Positions 7,988-16,183 of a DNA stretch of 36,260 bases are shown piece after piece. Numbering within the stretch: position 1 is the first letter of the stretch; every line of letters starts with the position of its first letter. The translations under genes and the position numbers were made by a program. The stretch is from JBCDAP01 sp038747915 (lineage in GTDB: Bacteria > Planctomycetota > Phycisphaerae > Phycisphaerales > UBA1924): positions 1 to 36,260 of the forward strand of contig JBCDJJ010000033.1 in assembly GCA_038747915.1 (NCBI GenBank). Reading direction: 5' to 3'. The notes under the pieces are model-generated. The model worked only from the letters and a program-made list of their open reading frames with translations. It had not been told where the DNA came from and ran no database searches.

Positions 7988-10366
7988 ATGCGAAACAGAT
8001 CACAACCACCCATGCCATGGTTCGCAGTGCTGGTCGCAGCCTGCATGTTCGGCTCCTTGTGTACCACCGCTCACACACAGATCTGGGACGAGCGTATCGA
8101 GCGTTCCGTCGCGTATTCTGTGCGGGATAACGGTCCAGACGGAACACTCAACAAGACGATCTTTGGTGGCCCGATTTGGAATTATCCGGGATTCGTCACC
8201 CACGCCGTCGTCGAATACGACATCAGTTCCCTCAACGCATCGGACATCGAACTGGCCATGCTGAGCGGGTGCATTTCCATTCCCCCGCCCCCTCCATCCG
8301 CGAATCCGGGCTCCTTTCCATCGACCTACAAGTTCTCTCTCTACACGGCCAATGGTCTGGTGGATCTGACCGATGCCGCGACCACCCTCCAGGTGATCGG
8401 CCAGGAGTCATTCGACTTTGCAGGCACACACAACTACGCGTTCGATGTGACAAGCATCCTCAAGGATCGGATCAACGCCGGCGACAACTATCTCGGCCTC
8501 CGCGTCGAGGGAGTCGGGGACTATGCCTCAGCGGATATTAATTTTTGGGCAGCCTCCGGGTCCGGGGGAACGCCCAATGCTGACCTGTTTATTCACAAGG
8601 TGAACAGCAGCGGCGATGCACCCGACCCTGTCGCTCCCGGCGGCCCGGTGACCGTCGTCAACAACGCCGGAACCGTCGAGATTGCCGGAACCTCTAACAA
8701 CGACAGCGTCCTCATCCAGAAGATCGGCACCAACCTCCGCGTCTCCGCCGCAGGCAGCGTCTACAACTTCCCGGTCAGCGCCGTCGACCGAATCCGCGTC
8801 GATCTCTACGACGGCAACGACTTCTTCAATGATGTCTCCTCCAGCGGCCTCCCGGCCGAGATCCACATGGGCGGCGGCAACGACGTTGTCTTCGGCGGTA
8901 CCGGCAACGACATCATCTACGGCGGCAACGGCAACGACACCCTCCGCGGCGGCTCGGGCAACGACCGCATCTACGGCGGCGATGGCACCGATACCCTCCT
9001 CGGACAGAATGGCGACGACTCCCTCTTCGGCGGCTTCATGAACGACACACTCACCGGCGGCAGCGGCGATGACCGCTTCCTCAGGCGGATGGAGTCGACC
9101 AACAACATCACCGACGCCACCTCGGACGACATCGTGGTCCCCTTCCTGCCCGGTGACGAGTACACCCAATCATCGATCAGCTACGACATCGCGTTCTGGA
9201 CCGATGTCAACATCCAGTTAGTCGATGACGCCTTCGTCTACTACTATGATTTGTTCGGCGGGAGCAATGTCTTTCTCGCTAGCATGGGGAGCTACGCCCT
9301 CTTCCAGGAGGGCTTTCCGGACAACGGCGAGTACGCACCTGTCCAAATTGTCAAGCGCGGCCCGAGGCCGGGGACCACGCAAGGCGGACCGAGTTCTTCC
9401 CAGGGCTCACTGCTGATTTTCCTTGGATATGGCCTCGTCCCGGACACGCAAGATGCCGACGAGTTTTTCCTGGACGATTACACGCTCTCATTCCAGGTCT
9501 TGACCCATGAGTACTGCCACGCTCAGATGAACTTCCACGGAGATGGCTTTACTGCGATGCGGACATGGGTCTACAACCCGGGCACCACGGCCGGGCTTTA
9601 TTCGCCGCGTTCAAACCCTTACTATCGCCAGATCGGCACCGAGGGTTTCCACACGAGTTATGCAGAGAATAACATGCTCGAAGACTTCGCCGAGTCACTC
9701 GAGGGATACATCCTGCGAGGAACTCCGTACCAACAGCCACTGGGGATACTAACCCCGCTTGCAAACCTGCCGATTCTTGAAAGCTACATGGGCAATGTGT
9801 TCGATTACCTCAGCGGCGTCACATATGAATCCATCATCTGGCACGAGTACTTCCTGGGCCTCGCGAACGGTGCTCAGGCGGACACGGCCTCGGTAGTCCC
9901 CGGAGCAAAGACCGGAGGATCGAACTGGTCGACCGACGACTCGCTCATCCTGATCCCGAGTCCGACCTACGGCGTGCAGAACTACGAGTTCGAGTTCGGC
10001 CAGACCGCCGACACCGCCAACCAGATCAGCTACGGCATCTGGGAGACTGAGACGATCAACATTTCGGAGTACACCGGCGTCGAGGTCACACTCGATGTGA
10101 AGAGCGTCGGTTCGCTTGACGCTTCGGGCCCCTGGTACGACTGGTTCGCGATGCAGCTGATCGTCGACGGAGTCCCGGGCACCTACGACTATCGCTTCGG
10201 CAGCTTCACGGTCAACAACGTGTACGAACAGATGACACTGAGCGTGCCCGGCGGCGCCGACGAAATCAGCCTCCAGCTTTCCTGGCAGACCAACTCCGGC
10301 GAGAAGTACGTGGTCGACAACATCGAGGTCAAGGGCACACGCCCGGTTCCACCGCTCGCGAACTGA
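7988..10366 (+). CDS. Secreted RTX-repeat zincin metalloprotease (paralogue B)
   Basis: A 792-residue paralogue of the 5394 gene with the same layout: signal peptide (hydrophobic core WFAVLVAACMFGSLC, cleavage after about residue 30), beta-rich module, eight RTX-type nonapeptides (about 295-366, GGGNDV to GGSGDDRF), zincin domain and the conserved C-terminal module ending PVPPLAN. The zinc motif here is HEYCH (507-511), and a matching EDFAES motif follows in the same position as EDFAE of paralogue A. The catalytic region is the most divergent part (for example the DYDLFGG and FHGDGF areas), while the RTX linker and C-terminal module stay very close. This suggests different substrate specificities on a common scaffold. 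AAAGG at 7977-7981 precedes the ATG; an internal ATG at 8012 is a possible alternative. It lies 254 bases behind paralogue A, with a hairpin between, so it is probably transcribed separately. Confidence 0.82.
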   Translation: MRNRSQPPMPWFAVLVAACMFGSLCTTAHTQIWDERIERSVAYSVRDNGPDGTLNKTIFGGPIWNYPGFVTHAVVEYDISSLNASDIELAMLSGCISIPPPPPSANPGSFPSTYKFSLYTANGLVDLTDAATTLQVIGQESFDFAGTHNYAFDVTSILKDRINAGDNYLGLRVEGVGDYASADINFWAASGSGGTPNADLFIHKVNSSGDAPDPVAPGGPVTVVNNAGTVEIAGTSNNDSVLIQKIGTNLRVSAAGSVYNFPVSAVDRIRVDLYDGNDFFNDVSSSGLPAEIHMGGGNDVVFGGTGNDIIYGGNGNDTLRGGSGNDRIYGGDGTDTLLGQNGDDSLFGGFMNDTLTGGSGDDRFLRRMESTNNITDATSDDIVVPFLPGDEYTQSSISYDIAFWTDVNIQLVDDAFVYYYDLFGGSNVFLASMGSYALFQEGFPDNGEYAPVQIVKRGPRPGTTQGGPSSSQGSLLIFLGYGLVPDTQDADEFFLDDYTLSFQVLTHEYCHAQMNFHGDGFTAMRTWVYNPGTTAGLYSPRSNPYYRQIGTEGFHTSYAENNMLEDFAESLEGYILRGTPYQQPLGILTPLANLPILESYMGNVFDYLSGVTYESIIWHEYFLGLANGAQADTASVVPGAKTGGSNWSTDDSLILIPSPTYGVQNYEFEFGQTADTANQISYGIWETETINISEYTGVEVTLDVKSVGSLDASGPWYDWFAMQLIVDGVPGTYDYRFGSFTVNNVYEQMTLSVPGGADEISLQLSWQTNSGEKYVVDNIEVKGTRPVPPLAN

Positions 10367-10426
10367 GCGGGCATCGGCTCGCCTATCGGACACACCCAAC
10401 CTGGACGCCCTCACCGGGCGCGCAGC

Positions 10427-10458
10427 AACGCCGCCTCTTCAGGCGGCGTTTTTCTTTA
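10427..10458 (+). terminator. Rho-independent terminator of metalloprotease paralogue B
   Basis: A perfect 10-bp stem, AACGCCGCCT (10427-10436) and AGGCGGCGTT (10441-10450) with loop CTTC, is followed by TTTCTTTA. It is the clearest terminator in the window. Confidence 0.92.
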
Positions 10459-11048
10459 TCTGCTGGCCTCGAAGCGAGTCTACATCAGTAAGAAGTTGAA
10501 GTCTTTGGGCCGCACCCAATCAGGTGTGCGACTCGCGTATAGCTGCGAGATCCCGGGGGGGAGGTTCCCAGGGCGATGCGCAAGAATTCGCTTTTGTAAA
10601 ATTTGCCATGATTCCGATCTTCTCATTCGGATCGAGCGGGCTCAGGAACCAGTGGTCGTTCGACCACGCGACACTCGGCGAGCCATTACATCTTCATATG
10701 ATGTGCGACCGTATCGCGTTCGGTGTTTACTCGAATCAACCCCATTTTTGCGATTGTATACGGACACTTTTAGCGGTATTCTTCGCACTCTCTCTTTGTC
10801 ACAGTAAAATCATGTGATACCATGGAAGGATTGTATTCGGAAGTCGCGTGCGGGGTGGATGGTCCAAAGACCCGGGCGGGCACTGGTGAGAAATACGTGG
10901 CGGGCACTATCGAAACGACAGCGGCCATCGCACCGTCGCTACGGGCGGACTGAAACTGACGGCAGTCGAAGAGCGGAGACGACACATCGAGCGTCATCTC
11001 TGGTGTTCGTTTCGAATGCTATAGATCATTAGATTGAGGAGTAGTACT
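10459..11048. other. Intergenic region without recognisable gene
   Basis: About 590 bases separate the terminator of paralogue B from the dockerin-tailed gene. Short open frames exist on both strands, but none has a plausible ribosome site plus protein-like composition. A small segment near 10888-10918 can be read as GEKYVAGTIE, faintly like the metalloprotease C-terminus, but the DNA match is poor. The end of the region contains GAGGAG (11036-11041), the ribosome site of the next gene. Confidence 0.5.
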
Positions 11049-11966
11049 GTGTTTGATAGTCATGAATTGTACAGCACGGTGTCGCGAAGCGGATTCTCAG
11101 TAGCAACCGTTGTTGCGGCAGCGGGTGCAGCGACGTCTCAGACTGTCTATCAGAACCTTGATCTCACCCTCGGGTTCAGCGATCCCGCCGAAGAGCTGCT
11201 GATCGATATAAACGGTGATACCGCTCCGGACCTGGTCTTCCGCGCCGAGGACGGTGACCGCGTGGGGCAGCCCGCCTCGGCGTGGTTCTTGGGTTCGTTT
11301 GATATCGGCACGCTAAACCCGTTCAGCGCGAGCGACCCAACCTCCGACCTGGGCGGCGGCTCAGATACCGATGATGCCGACTTCTTCTTCTTCCGCGACA
11401 CCAACCAGGGCGCGAGCGGTTTGCCAACCGCCATAGACAAGAACAACGCGCACTATCTCCAAGGTGACTTTTTCGATCCCAGTGGCGCTGGCAGCCCGAT
11501 CACGATTCTGTACGAGGACAAGGACAATGTAAACTCTGGTCAGGGCTCCTTTGACCAAGGGATGATGGGCGTCTCGTCGGATGGCGAGATTCGGTACCTC
11601 GGATTCGTGTTCTCCGACCCATTCCAGCCGAAGTCGGCCGGTATCGATGCAAACCAGAAGCTCCGAGGATGGATCGCAGTCCAGTACAACGTTGCGACCG
11701 GGCCGCTGCAGGCCGCCGAACGCGATGATTCAGCCATCACGCTGCTCGACTTTGCCTACAACAGCGAATCCGGCGCCCCGATCACGGTCGGTTGCACGGG
11801 GGATCTCAGCTTCAGCGGCGTGTACGACGCTGATGATGTCAATACCGCGTTGGCACTCCTCGGCACTCTTGACCAGGAAGTCGATGTCGCCGCGCCCGCG
11901 GGCACTATCGATGCGTTTGATGTGGCGGCGTTCTTCGCGAATGCCCACGTCACCTGCAACCGATAG
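11049..11966 (+). CDS. Secreted protein with dockerin-like C-terminus
   Basis: A 305-residue exported protein of unknown function. The GTG at 11049 is chosen because GAGGAG lies 7 bases upstream; the same frame opens at a TTG (11034) without such a site. An N-terminal signal region (SGFSVATVVAAAGAATS) precedes a body of about 230 residues with a DINGDTAPDLVFR motif, resembling FG-GAP-like or PEP-CTERM-associated beta domains of planctomycetes. The last 60 residues (CTGDLSFSGVYDADDVNTAL ... GTIDAFDVAAFF) look like a two-part dockerin type I unit, with Asp-rich loops followed by helices. Dockerins bind cohesins in clostridial systems, but in planctomycetes the partner is unknown. Homology in the body cannot be named from the sequence. 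Confidence 0.72.
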   Translation: MFDSHELYSTVSRSGFSVATVVAAAGAATSQTVYQNLDLTLGFSDPAEELLIDINGDTAPDLVFRAEDGDRVGQPASAWFLGSFDIGTLNPFSASDPTSDLGGGSDTDDADFFFFRDTNQGASGLPTAIDKNNAHYLQGDFFDPSGAGSPITILYEDKDNVNSGQGSFDQGMMGVSSDGEIRYLGFVFSDPFQPKSAGIDANQKLRGWIAVQYNVATGPLQAAERDDSAITLLDFAYNSESGAPITVGCTGDLSFSGVYDADDVNTALALLGTLDQEVDVAAPAGTIDAFDVAAFFANAHVTCNR

Positions 11967-12139
11967 CGCTTTATCATCTAATCAAGTGCCATCTATTGCG
12001 TACATGGATGGGCGCTGTTGAGTGCGTGCGATCGTTCGCCGGCTCATGGTGCTGTCTTGGCCGAGGAAGATCCTGTTGGCGTCGTCCACATCGCCTCGAT
12101 GGTTCGAGGCGATGATTCGACATACCCTCTACGCCACGT

Positions 12140-13045
12140 GTGGCCATGAGCTCAGGAACGCACCGCCAGTACGAATGCCGCATCGCGCGCGAACTCGAGC
12201 GGAGATTACACCCGCCGGTATTTCCACAGGGGTGCCCGCGGGGCATTCCACACGATCGTTTCGTTGTGCGCGATCAAGACCGTTTGCTCGCGGGCCTCGG
12301 TGTGGTGGTGTACGCCCCTGTCATGGAGAATCCGCTACTCGCCGGCGCTGATCTGCGAGTGCTGGTGGGTGAACACGATGTCGCTGACGCTTCTCGTGCG
12401 CTCATAGGTGAGATGTTACGCCATGCCGAAGCGAGTGGGGCGGTGGGCATCGCGTCGGTAGAATTTTATGGCGGATCGCACCCAGCCGGTGTCGCGTGGA
12501 GATCAGTCGGTGCCCAGGCCTCCCGAGGTGCCACGCTCTTTCGTGTACCGATTGTCCGCATCTTAGAGGCGCTCGAACCGATCGATGCAAGACTGCGTCG
12601 GCAGAGAGAGGTGGGCATCACCTGTCGACCGCTTTCAGAAGCAGATCCAGAAGAGGTCGCGTTGGTCTACCAGACCGGCTTCGGCGTGCACCGAACCGAG
12701 GCGGTCAAACGGCTGACCGCGGATGATGAGGCTCGGTTCCTCTACAACTTCTCGCAGGTTGCACTGCTTGGGGGGCGTGTGATCGGGTTCATCCTCCTCC
12801 GCCGTGGCGAGCGGTCGGATACCACGGTGGTCGATTCGGTCACGGTCCTGCCAGAGCACCGCGGGTCGCCAGCGGACATGCTGTTAATGCTCGGCGCAGC
12901 ACGCGCTGTGAGGGATTGGTGCACGACCGTTGAGTACCTCGCTGGCGAACATCATGCGTCAACGGTGAAGTTCGCACGTCGGACCCAGGCTGATGCGATC
13001 GATACGCGCTACCGATACTCGGTGCTCCGTGACGACGGCGAGTGA
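12140..13045 (+). CDS. GNAT-family N-acetyltransferase
   Basis: About 301 residues with no export signal. The C-terminal half (about 155-285) has GNAT features: a beta strand with VIGFILLRR, then VVDSVTVLPEHRGSPADMLLMLGA, matching motif A (V-x-P-x-x-R-G/R-x-G/A) that binds the acetyl-CoA pyrophosphate, and a later segment VEYLAGEHHASTVKFARR that resembles the final part of the fold. The N-terminal half (VVVYAPVMENPLLAG, VLVGEHDVADASR) may be a second, degenerate GNAT-like lobe. The frame opens with GTG at 12140, with an ATG at 12146; neither has a clear ribosome site. The substrate is unknown. Its neighbours do not point to a pathway, although acetyltransferases of this kind often modify nucleotide-sugar-derived amines. 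Confidence 0.7.
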   Translation: MAMSSGTHRQYECRIARELERRLHPPVFPQGCPRGIPHDRFVVRDQDRLLAGLGVVVYAPVMENPLLAGADLRVLVGEHDVADASRALIGEMLRHAEASGAVGIASVEFYGGSHPAGVAWRSVGAQASRGATLFRVPIVRILEALEPIDARLRRQREVGITCRPLSEADPEEVALVYQTGFGVHRTEAVKRLTADDEARFLYNFSQVALLGGRVIGFILLRRGERSDTTVVDSVTVLPEHRGSPADMLLMLGAARAVRDWCTTVEYLAGEHHASTVKFARRTQADAIDTRYRYSVLRDDGE

Positions 13046-13577
13046 GAAGCGGCTTCTGCTGGGTCGCTCACCCACACCATTGCTCGTGCTCGTCTCCTGG
13101 GGATGCTTGACGCTGTGTTCTGGTACGTGCCAGCAACCAACTGATTCATGCTCGGAGGCACAACCCTTCTCCCGGTCGCATCCTGGAAGCATGAGACAGA
13201 CCCAGCATTGCCATGGTCGAGCTTCGTTCACAACGTGAGCGCTAGTCACTTGCTCCAGCGGCCTGATCGGCACAGCCTCGTGGGTGTCGGCGAGCGGTTG
13301 TCGAACAATGGGTGAGACCGACTGGCGTTGTAGTGAGCGAGCCAGCGCTCGATGAGCAGCTTTGCCGCGCCGGGCGAGATCCTCCATGATCCAAGTCGAA
13401 AGCAACCAGCCTGCAGGTGGGCCGATACCACACGACGCAACAGGCCGCGAGGCGAGACGGGAGGCTCGATGCACCGTTGGGAAGCACGCATGAGTGTGCA
13501 TCAGGCTGGTGACAGTCAGTTACCACAGAGACTACTCGAGAAACGATGCACCCAAAGGTACATCAGAAACGTCTGAA
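13046..13577. other. Gene-poor stretch with an integrase scrap
   Basis: Between the acetyltransferase and the esterase gene I see no intact gene. The minus strand at 13246-13383 carries an IS3-type integrase remnant, listed separately; the rest shows no recognisable feature. Confidence 0.5.
13246..13383 (-). pseudogene. Remnant of an IS3-type integrase C-terminus
   Basis: On the minus strand the translation AAKLLIERWLAHYNASRSHP followed by LFDNRSPTPT resembles the end of IS3-family integrase cores, where a (K/R)xLIExWRxHYNxxRPHSSLGYRTP pattern is typical. Only about 45 residues are left, the catalytic Asp and Glu region is absent, and the conserved SSLGYR is altered. It is a scar of an old insertion at the border between the accessory left part and the polysaccharide locus. 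Confidence 0.6.
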
Positions 13578-14888
13578 TCACTGATGGGTCGCATGCTCTC
13601 TGGTTCCCACAGCCGCCATGAAGCCCAGGAACCGCAACCAGTCAGAACGTTTGAGATCGTGCTCGCCCGGTCGCAGGTGGTAGCCGGTGCGGCCTTGGAC
13701 GATCGGTATGTTAGGGGGAGGCATCTTGAGTTCATTGACTGCTCTGAAACCGAGTACCTCGTAGACCAACGCCGCGTGAGCGAGCGCGAGGTACTCGCCG
13801 CGCGGGTCAGCCCATAAATCATCGCCAGCACTGGCGACGTAGAGACGGCGCGGCGCAATTAGTGCCATGAGTTGGTGCTGGTCCACGGGCAACTCGCCCT
13901 CGCGGTGGCTGTACGCTGCGAAGTTCGGCGCAAACCAATGCGGAAAGGCGCTCGTGATGATCGAGACGGTCTCGCCGAATCGTCGCCGCGAGAGCGCGGC
14001 GCCGCCGCACCCGGAGTTGTTGCTGTAGACGGAACGAAATCGTGTGTCCTCAGCAGCGGCCCAGAGCGCGGCCTTCCCGCCGCGCGAGTGACCGACGACA
14101 GCAACGCGCTCCTCGTCGAACCACGGCTGCTCGACAAGGAAGTCGAGCACGCGGCTGGCGCCCCAGCCCCACGCCGACAGCGCACCCCAGTCGTCGTTGG
14201 CTCGCTCGCCGGGCTGAGCAAGAAAACCGCGCAGTCCATCCGCATACCCGTCCGACCGGTCCGGATCGACATGCCTCGTATGCAACGTGGCGAACACGTA
14301 GCCCTTGCCGCAGATCGCCTCGATCGGTGAGAACTCTCGCGGCTCGTCGCGCACCGCGGCCGGCGAGGCAAGGCGACGATTGTTGATATGTATGATCGCC
14401 GGCGCTAATGCGCTCGGCATGGGATGCGGCGCGTACACCGCGAACGAGAACTCGAACGGTGCAGCGGCGGGGCGGTCGATCCGCACGACACGACAGACGA
14501 CCGTCGTCGCCATCACACGGCCATCAAACATCGGCTCGGGCGAACCAGGCACAAAGTCGATGCGCACGGGCGTATCGGGGCGCTGACCGTAGACATGCTC
14601 ACGGAAGAGCTCGAGCAACTCCGCCCGCCGCGCCGGCCACTGCTCGGGCGTATGCACGACCGTGCCGTCTTGCCTACGCAGCGGGTCGGGCAGCTCGAAC
14701 CGAGGGACACGTGCCTCGGTGGCGTTGACCTCAGGACGGGTGGCCGCCAGCGCCGCGATGATCGCCGGGTCGGCACGCCAGCCATCCGCAGCGGCACCAG
14801 AGCCCTCGATGCTCGACCGGCACCCACCGACGACGACGCCGAGCAGGGCGATCACCGTGGCGACAGAGAGCGGAGCGGCCTTCATCAT
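13578..14888 (-). CDS. CE15-like lipoprotein esterase (glucuronoyl-esterase type)
   Basis: A 436-residue exported alpha/beta-hydrolase. The start is placed at the ATG pair (14883-14888), which has a GAGG upstream and gives a lipoprotein signal (VIALLGVVVGGC, lipobox Gly-Gly-Cys near residue 23); the longer frame to 15023 overlaps the upstream gene. The nucleophile motif is GHSRGGK (Ser near 268), followed by YSNNSGCGGAAL and FPHWFAPNF. The block DQHQLMALIAPRRLYVASAGDDLWADPRGE is characteristic of carbohydrate esterase family 15, and YHLRPGEHDL (His near 410) supplies the catalytic His. CE15 enzymes cleave esters of glucuronic or galacturonic acid. It is the last gene of block A, 25 bases behind the enolase-type gene. 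It probably removes ester-linked groups on uronic acids of the target polymer at the cell surface. Confidence 0.82.
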   Translation of the reverse strand: MMKAAPLSVATVIALLGVVVGGCRSSIEGSGAAADGWRADPAIIAALAATRPEVNATEARVPRFELPDPLRRQDGTVVHTPEQWPARRAELLELFREHVYGQRPDTPVRIDFVPGSPEPMFDGRVMATTVVCRVVRIDRPAAAPFEFSFAVYAPHPMPSALAPAIIHINNRRLASPAAVRDEPREFSPIEAICGKGYVFATLHTRHVDPDRSDGYADGLRGFLAQPGERANDDWGALSAWGWGASRVLDFLVEQPWFDEERVAVVGHSRGGKAALWAAAEDTRFRSVYSNNSGCGGAALSRRRFGETVSIITSAFPHWFAPNFAAYSHREGELPVDQHQLMALIAPRRLYVASAGDDLWADPRGEYLALAHAALVYEVLGFRAVNELKMPPPNIPIVQGRTGYHLRPGEHDLKRSDWLRFLGFMAAVGTREHATHQ

Positions 14889-14913
14889 TGCAGCAACCTC
14901 GAGGTTCTCGCGT

Positions 14914-16179
14914 TCAAACAGGCTGATGACGCGCGACGAACGCCGGGTCGATCTCCACGCCCGAGCCGGGCCCCGTCGGCACCCGCACGGCCCCATTGCG
15001 CACACCAAGGTCGGACGTGTCACTCGTGATCGGTAGGTCGGGATTCAGCCCCTTGAACTCGTGATACGGGCCGGTATTGGGCAGAGCGGAGACGAAGTGG
15101 AGCATGTACAGGTAGCCCGCGCCCCATCCCGAGATGTGCGGCACGCACGGCTTGCCACGGGCCGCAGCCATCCGAGCGACCCGCATCGACCGAATCATGC
15201 CACCGAAGTAGAAGAGGTCCGGCTGCACGATGTCCAGACCGTCGTTGCCGATGAGCCACCGGAAGTTCCGCAGGCTCGGCTCCTGCTCACCACCAGCGAT
15301 GGGGATGGTCAGCGCATCGGCGACGGCGCGCGTTTCCTCGTACCAGTCGAACGGTGTCGGCTCCTCAAAGAAGGCGAAGCCATGCTCCTGCATGAGTCGT
15401 CCGATGCGGATCGACTCGTCGACATCGTACGAACCGTTCGCATCGGCATAGACAACCATGTCGTCGCCGAACGCCTGGCGAACCATCGGGATCAGCCGCT
15501 CGGTCCGGCCTGGCGGGTCGTCTCGGTTGTTGCTCATCCGGCCACCGACCTTGAACTTCAAGGCCCGAGCGCCGGTCGCCTCGATATTGGCGCGGATCAG
15601 CTCGATCGACTCGTCGGCACTGCGACCGCGGAAACTGTTGGCCGCATACACAGCGACCTCGCTGTGCTGCACCTCACCGATCAACTCGCCGATCGACCGG
15701 CCAGCGATCCGGCCGAGCATGTCAAGCAGCGCGAACTCGATCGTCGCCAGTGGCACCCACAGCGCTAAGCCCTGCAGCTTGTAGTTGCTGCGGTGAACGT
15801 AAACCTCTGCGAGAAGACGCTCGAGATCGGTCGCGTCGCGACCGAGGAAGAACGGCCGAAGCCGATCGTTGAACACCCCGAACAACGAGCGGAGCTGCCC
15901 GCCGTTGCCGATGCAGTACCCGGTGGCCCCATCTTCCGAACGCACGCGGCAGATGAAGCTGTCGCCATCACGCAGCAGCTCGAGCGACGAGATCACGGCG
16001 GGTCGATCAAAGAAGTCTCGCCGAAACACCGGTGCGGCAGCCGCTGCATCAAGATCTTCGAAGCCGCCTGGACCTGCAACAGTGCGACGCGGCCCTGAGC
16101 GGCACGACGCCTGACTCAACGCCACCACGCCGACAGCCGCAAGAGCCGAAGCCAAAAAGCGCCTTCTGTTCGCTGCCAT
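14914..16179 (-). CDS. Tat-exported enolase-superfamily enzyme (mandelate racemase/sugar-acid dehydratase type)
   Basis: A 421-residue enzyme with a twin-arginine-type signal (NRRRFLASALAAVGVVALSQASC), whose terminal Cys could be a lipobox. The body is a complete enolase-superfamily protein: capping domain, then barrel with LKFKVGG (Lys near 208/210), YADANG (metal Asp near 246), FFEEP (Glu near 272/273), GGEQE (Glu near 298) and PHISG (His near 348). The Lys-x-Lys and His pair are the usual acid/base residues of mandelate-racemase-like members, which act on sugar acids by abstracting the proton alpha to a carboxylate. The start MAANRRRF at 16177-16179 is chosen because the upstream extension is not signal-like. 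The gene lies 4 bases behind the GH16 gene of block A. Family relatives are normally cytoplasmic, so export is odd. 3,6-anhydrogalactonate cycloisomerase belongs to this superfamily, but that role is not established here. Confidence 0.85.
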   Translation of the reverse strand: MAANRRRFLASALAAVGVVALSQASCRSGPRRTVAGPGGFEDLDAAAAAPVFRRDFFDRPAVISSLELLRDGDSFICRVRSEDGATGYCIGNGGQLRSLFGVFNDRLRPFFLGRDATDLERLLAEVYVHRSNYKLQGLALWVPLATIEFALLDMLGRIAGRSIGELIGEVQHSEVAVYAANSFRGRSADESIELIRANIEATGARALKFKVGGRMSNNRDDPPGRTERLIPMVRQAFGDDMVVYADANGSYDVDESIRIGRLMQEHGFAFFEEPTPFDWYEETRAVADALTIPIAGGEQEPSLRNFRWLIGNDGLDIVQPDLFYFGGMIRSMRVARMAAARGKPCVPHISGWGAGYLYMLHFVSALPNTGPYHEFKGLNPDLPITSDTSDLGVRNGAVRVPTGPGSGVEIDPAFVARHQPV

Positions 16180-16183
16180 GCCA

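Noticed and set aside
10850..10925. Possible remnant of a fourth metalloprotease C-terminus (reading GEKYVAGTIE)
   Set aside because: Only about two thirds of roughly 30 bases match and flanking sequence does not align, so chance cannot be excluded.
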